From: Spirosoma aerolatum
GTDB lineage: Bacteria; Bacteroidota; Bacteroidia; Cytophagales; Spirosomataceae
Assembly (NCBI RefSeq): GCF_002056795.1
Contig: NZ_CP020104.1
Location: forward strand, 879,001-943,000
DNA: 64,000 nucleotides
Reading direction: 5' to 3'
The position numbers and the translations under genes were made by a program. The notes below the pieces were generated by a model that worked only from the letters and a program-made list of their open reading frames with translations, made no database searches and had not been told where the DNA came from. Positions 63,901 to 64,000 of the stretch are shown here, in pieces; position 1 is the first letter of the stretch; every line of letters begins with the position of its first letter.

Positions 63901-64000
63901 GCATTTCCCCGGAAGCACAGGGGCATATTTTTGAACGGTTTTATCAGGTGGCCGAACAGCCTACGCAAAAGAAATCGGGTAGTGGCATTGGGTTGGCTCT
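60930..64000 (+). CDS. Hybrid two-component system regulator (HTCS), 3' end outside window
   Basis: The frame is open from ATG 60930 to the window edge (1023 codons). A signal peptide (residues 1-20) leads into two-component Reg_prop propeller repeats (about 25-680, units such as DGLSQSTVWAIAQDKKGFVW and GNLWIGTYNSGLLRW). A Y_Y_Y domain follows near 715-770, then a membrane helix near 780-800 (WWAYLLYGLLLVLALLTF). The histidine kinase has phospho-acceptor His840 in NISHEFRTPLTL, and its ATPase G-box VADTGIGIS and GSGIGLAL stand at the edge. The receiver and AraC domains expected after this lie beyond the window. Such proteins sense periplasmic glycan fragments and activate the adjacent susCD. 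Confidence 0.95.
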   Translation, partial: MDILKPLLILLFLSIQANCQVSFEHLTTADGLSQSTVWAIAQDKKGFVWMATSDGLNRYDGYNFKVFRRQPAQKNSLPISNIAALYADQQNTIWVGPRNNGLCRLRPDGETFDHFPLQRPGASGGQVSISCFAEATNRLWIGTAENGLFYYEYATQKIGRYTDSRIGTSVTALYRDKIGLLWIGTAQGTLLAFTPETGELTSYSIPFTADIATHHRSINVIKKDHQGRFWVGTSGRGLFQFEPESKQFRQELIRPGVYETVNVITDIIDDKSGNLWVLTDYGAWFYPQGNSARKIYLLPNSEDRHSLSTHALKRGLCDEDGNLWIGSWQGGINIHYAQPERFNSFRHEPHNPQSLLADRVTAVTYDQRGNLWASSIKGLTTLSPNRQQFRRFTSANSPLKANDVNLLFRTSTGNILISTWTAGFSLYNPDLDRFTSFLLPGKSKSVKAFAASQDGRVWIGSHERELYLFDEKSGRLEAVRTKELVQLFQKFDLNVLFDDALGNLWIGTYNSGLLRWNQRTGQIRYFASSDKPGALGSNSITALYEDTQKRLWVGTSGNGLQLFDAHTETFRSWTTKDGLANNFIAGIIEDDQHNLWLSTNGGISCFNPTTHLIENYDQSDGLIGKEFLPDACTQLPSGELAFGNMQGLVVFKPERVRSKTTPPDVYLSDLKLFNRPIDLADSDAPTHLDMTDVTKLVFQPFQSVFTIDFTALSFLPHRNIRYAYQLVGFDDDWNYVGSQRSATYTNLREGNYQFLVKAAIGNSAWSQPKAVQLTVLPPWYRTWWAYLLYGLLLVLALLTFRRIVRIREQLKADIRIKQLEAESIKALDEAKTSFFTNISHEFRTPLTLILTPLDKLVSEPSFGDRLQHQFQTIQRNAQRLLRLINQLLDLSKLESQSLVPDISRNDIVSFVDRIVHYFDELAESKRIILSFRSNFDAFDGFFDADIVEKIIYNLLSNAFKFTPPNGEVRVNLMLIPDQKMVRITVADTGIGISPEAQGHIFERFYQVAEQPTQKKSGSGIGLA

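Overview
The window reads as chromosomal DNA of a Bacteroidota bacterium, most likely a Cytophagales member close to Spirosoma. The evidence is three SusC/SusD outer-membrane pairs, a hybrid two-component regulator, two very long FG-GAP/ASPIC-UnbV proteins, other TonB-dependent receptors and promoter-like TAnnTTTG elements. The genus is an inference from protein style. No rRNA, tRNA or CRISPR array was seen.

Layout. 1-5.7 kb: the 3' end of an unidentified gene, then a SusC (with STN domain)/SusD pair. 5.8-18.1 kb: a same-strand run with a secreted beta-propeller, a secreted YhcH-type protein, a D-2-hydroxyacid dehydrogenase, a zinc alcohol dehydrogenase, an aldehyde dehydrogenase, an MFS carrier, LutA, LutB, LutC and a malate synthase broken by a frameshift. 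Together they suggest oxidation of hydroxy-aldehydes and hydroxy-acids (lactate, possibly glycolate/glyoxylate) into central metabolism. 18.2-29.6 kb: a second SusC (frameshifted)/SusD pair, an FG-GAP lipoprotein, and a convergent lacI-GH43 pair. Near-identical LacI-type operators lie upstream of both susC and lacI, tying them into one regulon. 29.4-30.5 kb: a gene-free stretch with terminator-like hairpins on both strands. 30.5-37.3 kb: a LolA-like protein, an outer-membrane beta-barrel protein, an unrecognised protein and a FecA-like receptor.

37.5-42.7 kb: an accessory block with two MarR regulators, an MFS exporter, a small membrane protein beside its decayed paralogue, and an NAD(P)-binding protein. 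Transposase-like remnants lie at both ends. 42.9-47.5 kb: a second giant FG-GAP protein, a GntR-type regulator with a sugar-binding-like domain and an unlisted 45-residue membrane peptide. 47.7-55.7 kb: an orphan acetolactate synthase large subunit, two AraC regulators, a DHA2 transporter translationally coupled to a truncated DUF2938-like gene, an SDR reductase, two Crp/Fnr regulators and a DUF2798 protein. 56.0-64.0 kb: a third SusC/SusD pair divergent from a hybrid two-component regulator that runs off the window.

Most striking at DNA level are: (i) six copies of an intergenic palindrome with about 30-bp arms, in sequence variants where both arms of a copy nearly always agree; (ii) 8-bp tandem repeats read as coding sequence inside one FG-GAP gene; (iii) three genes each shifted by one missing base in a G run; (iv) clear LacI and MarR operator candidates. 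All assignments come from reading the sequence; no search was run.
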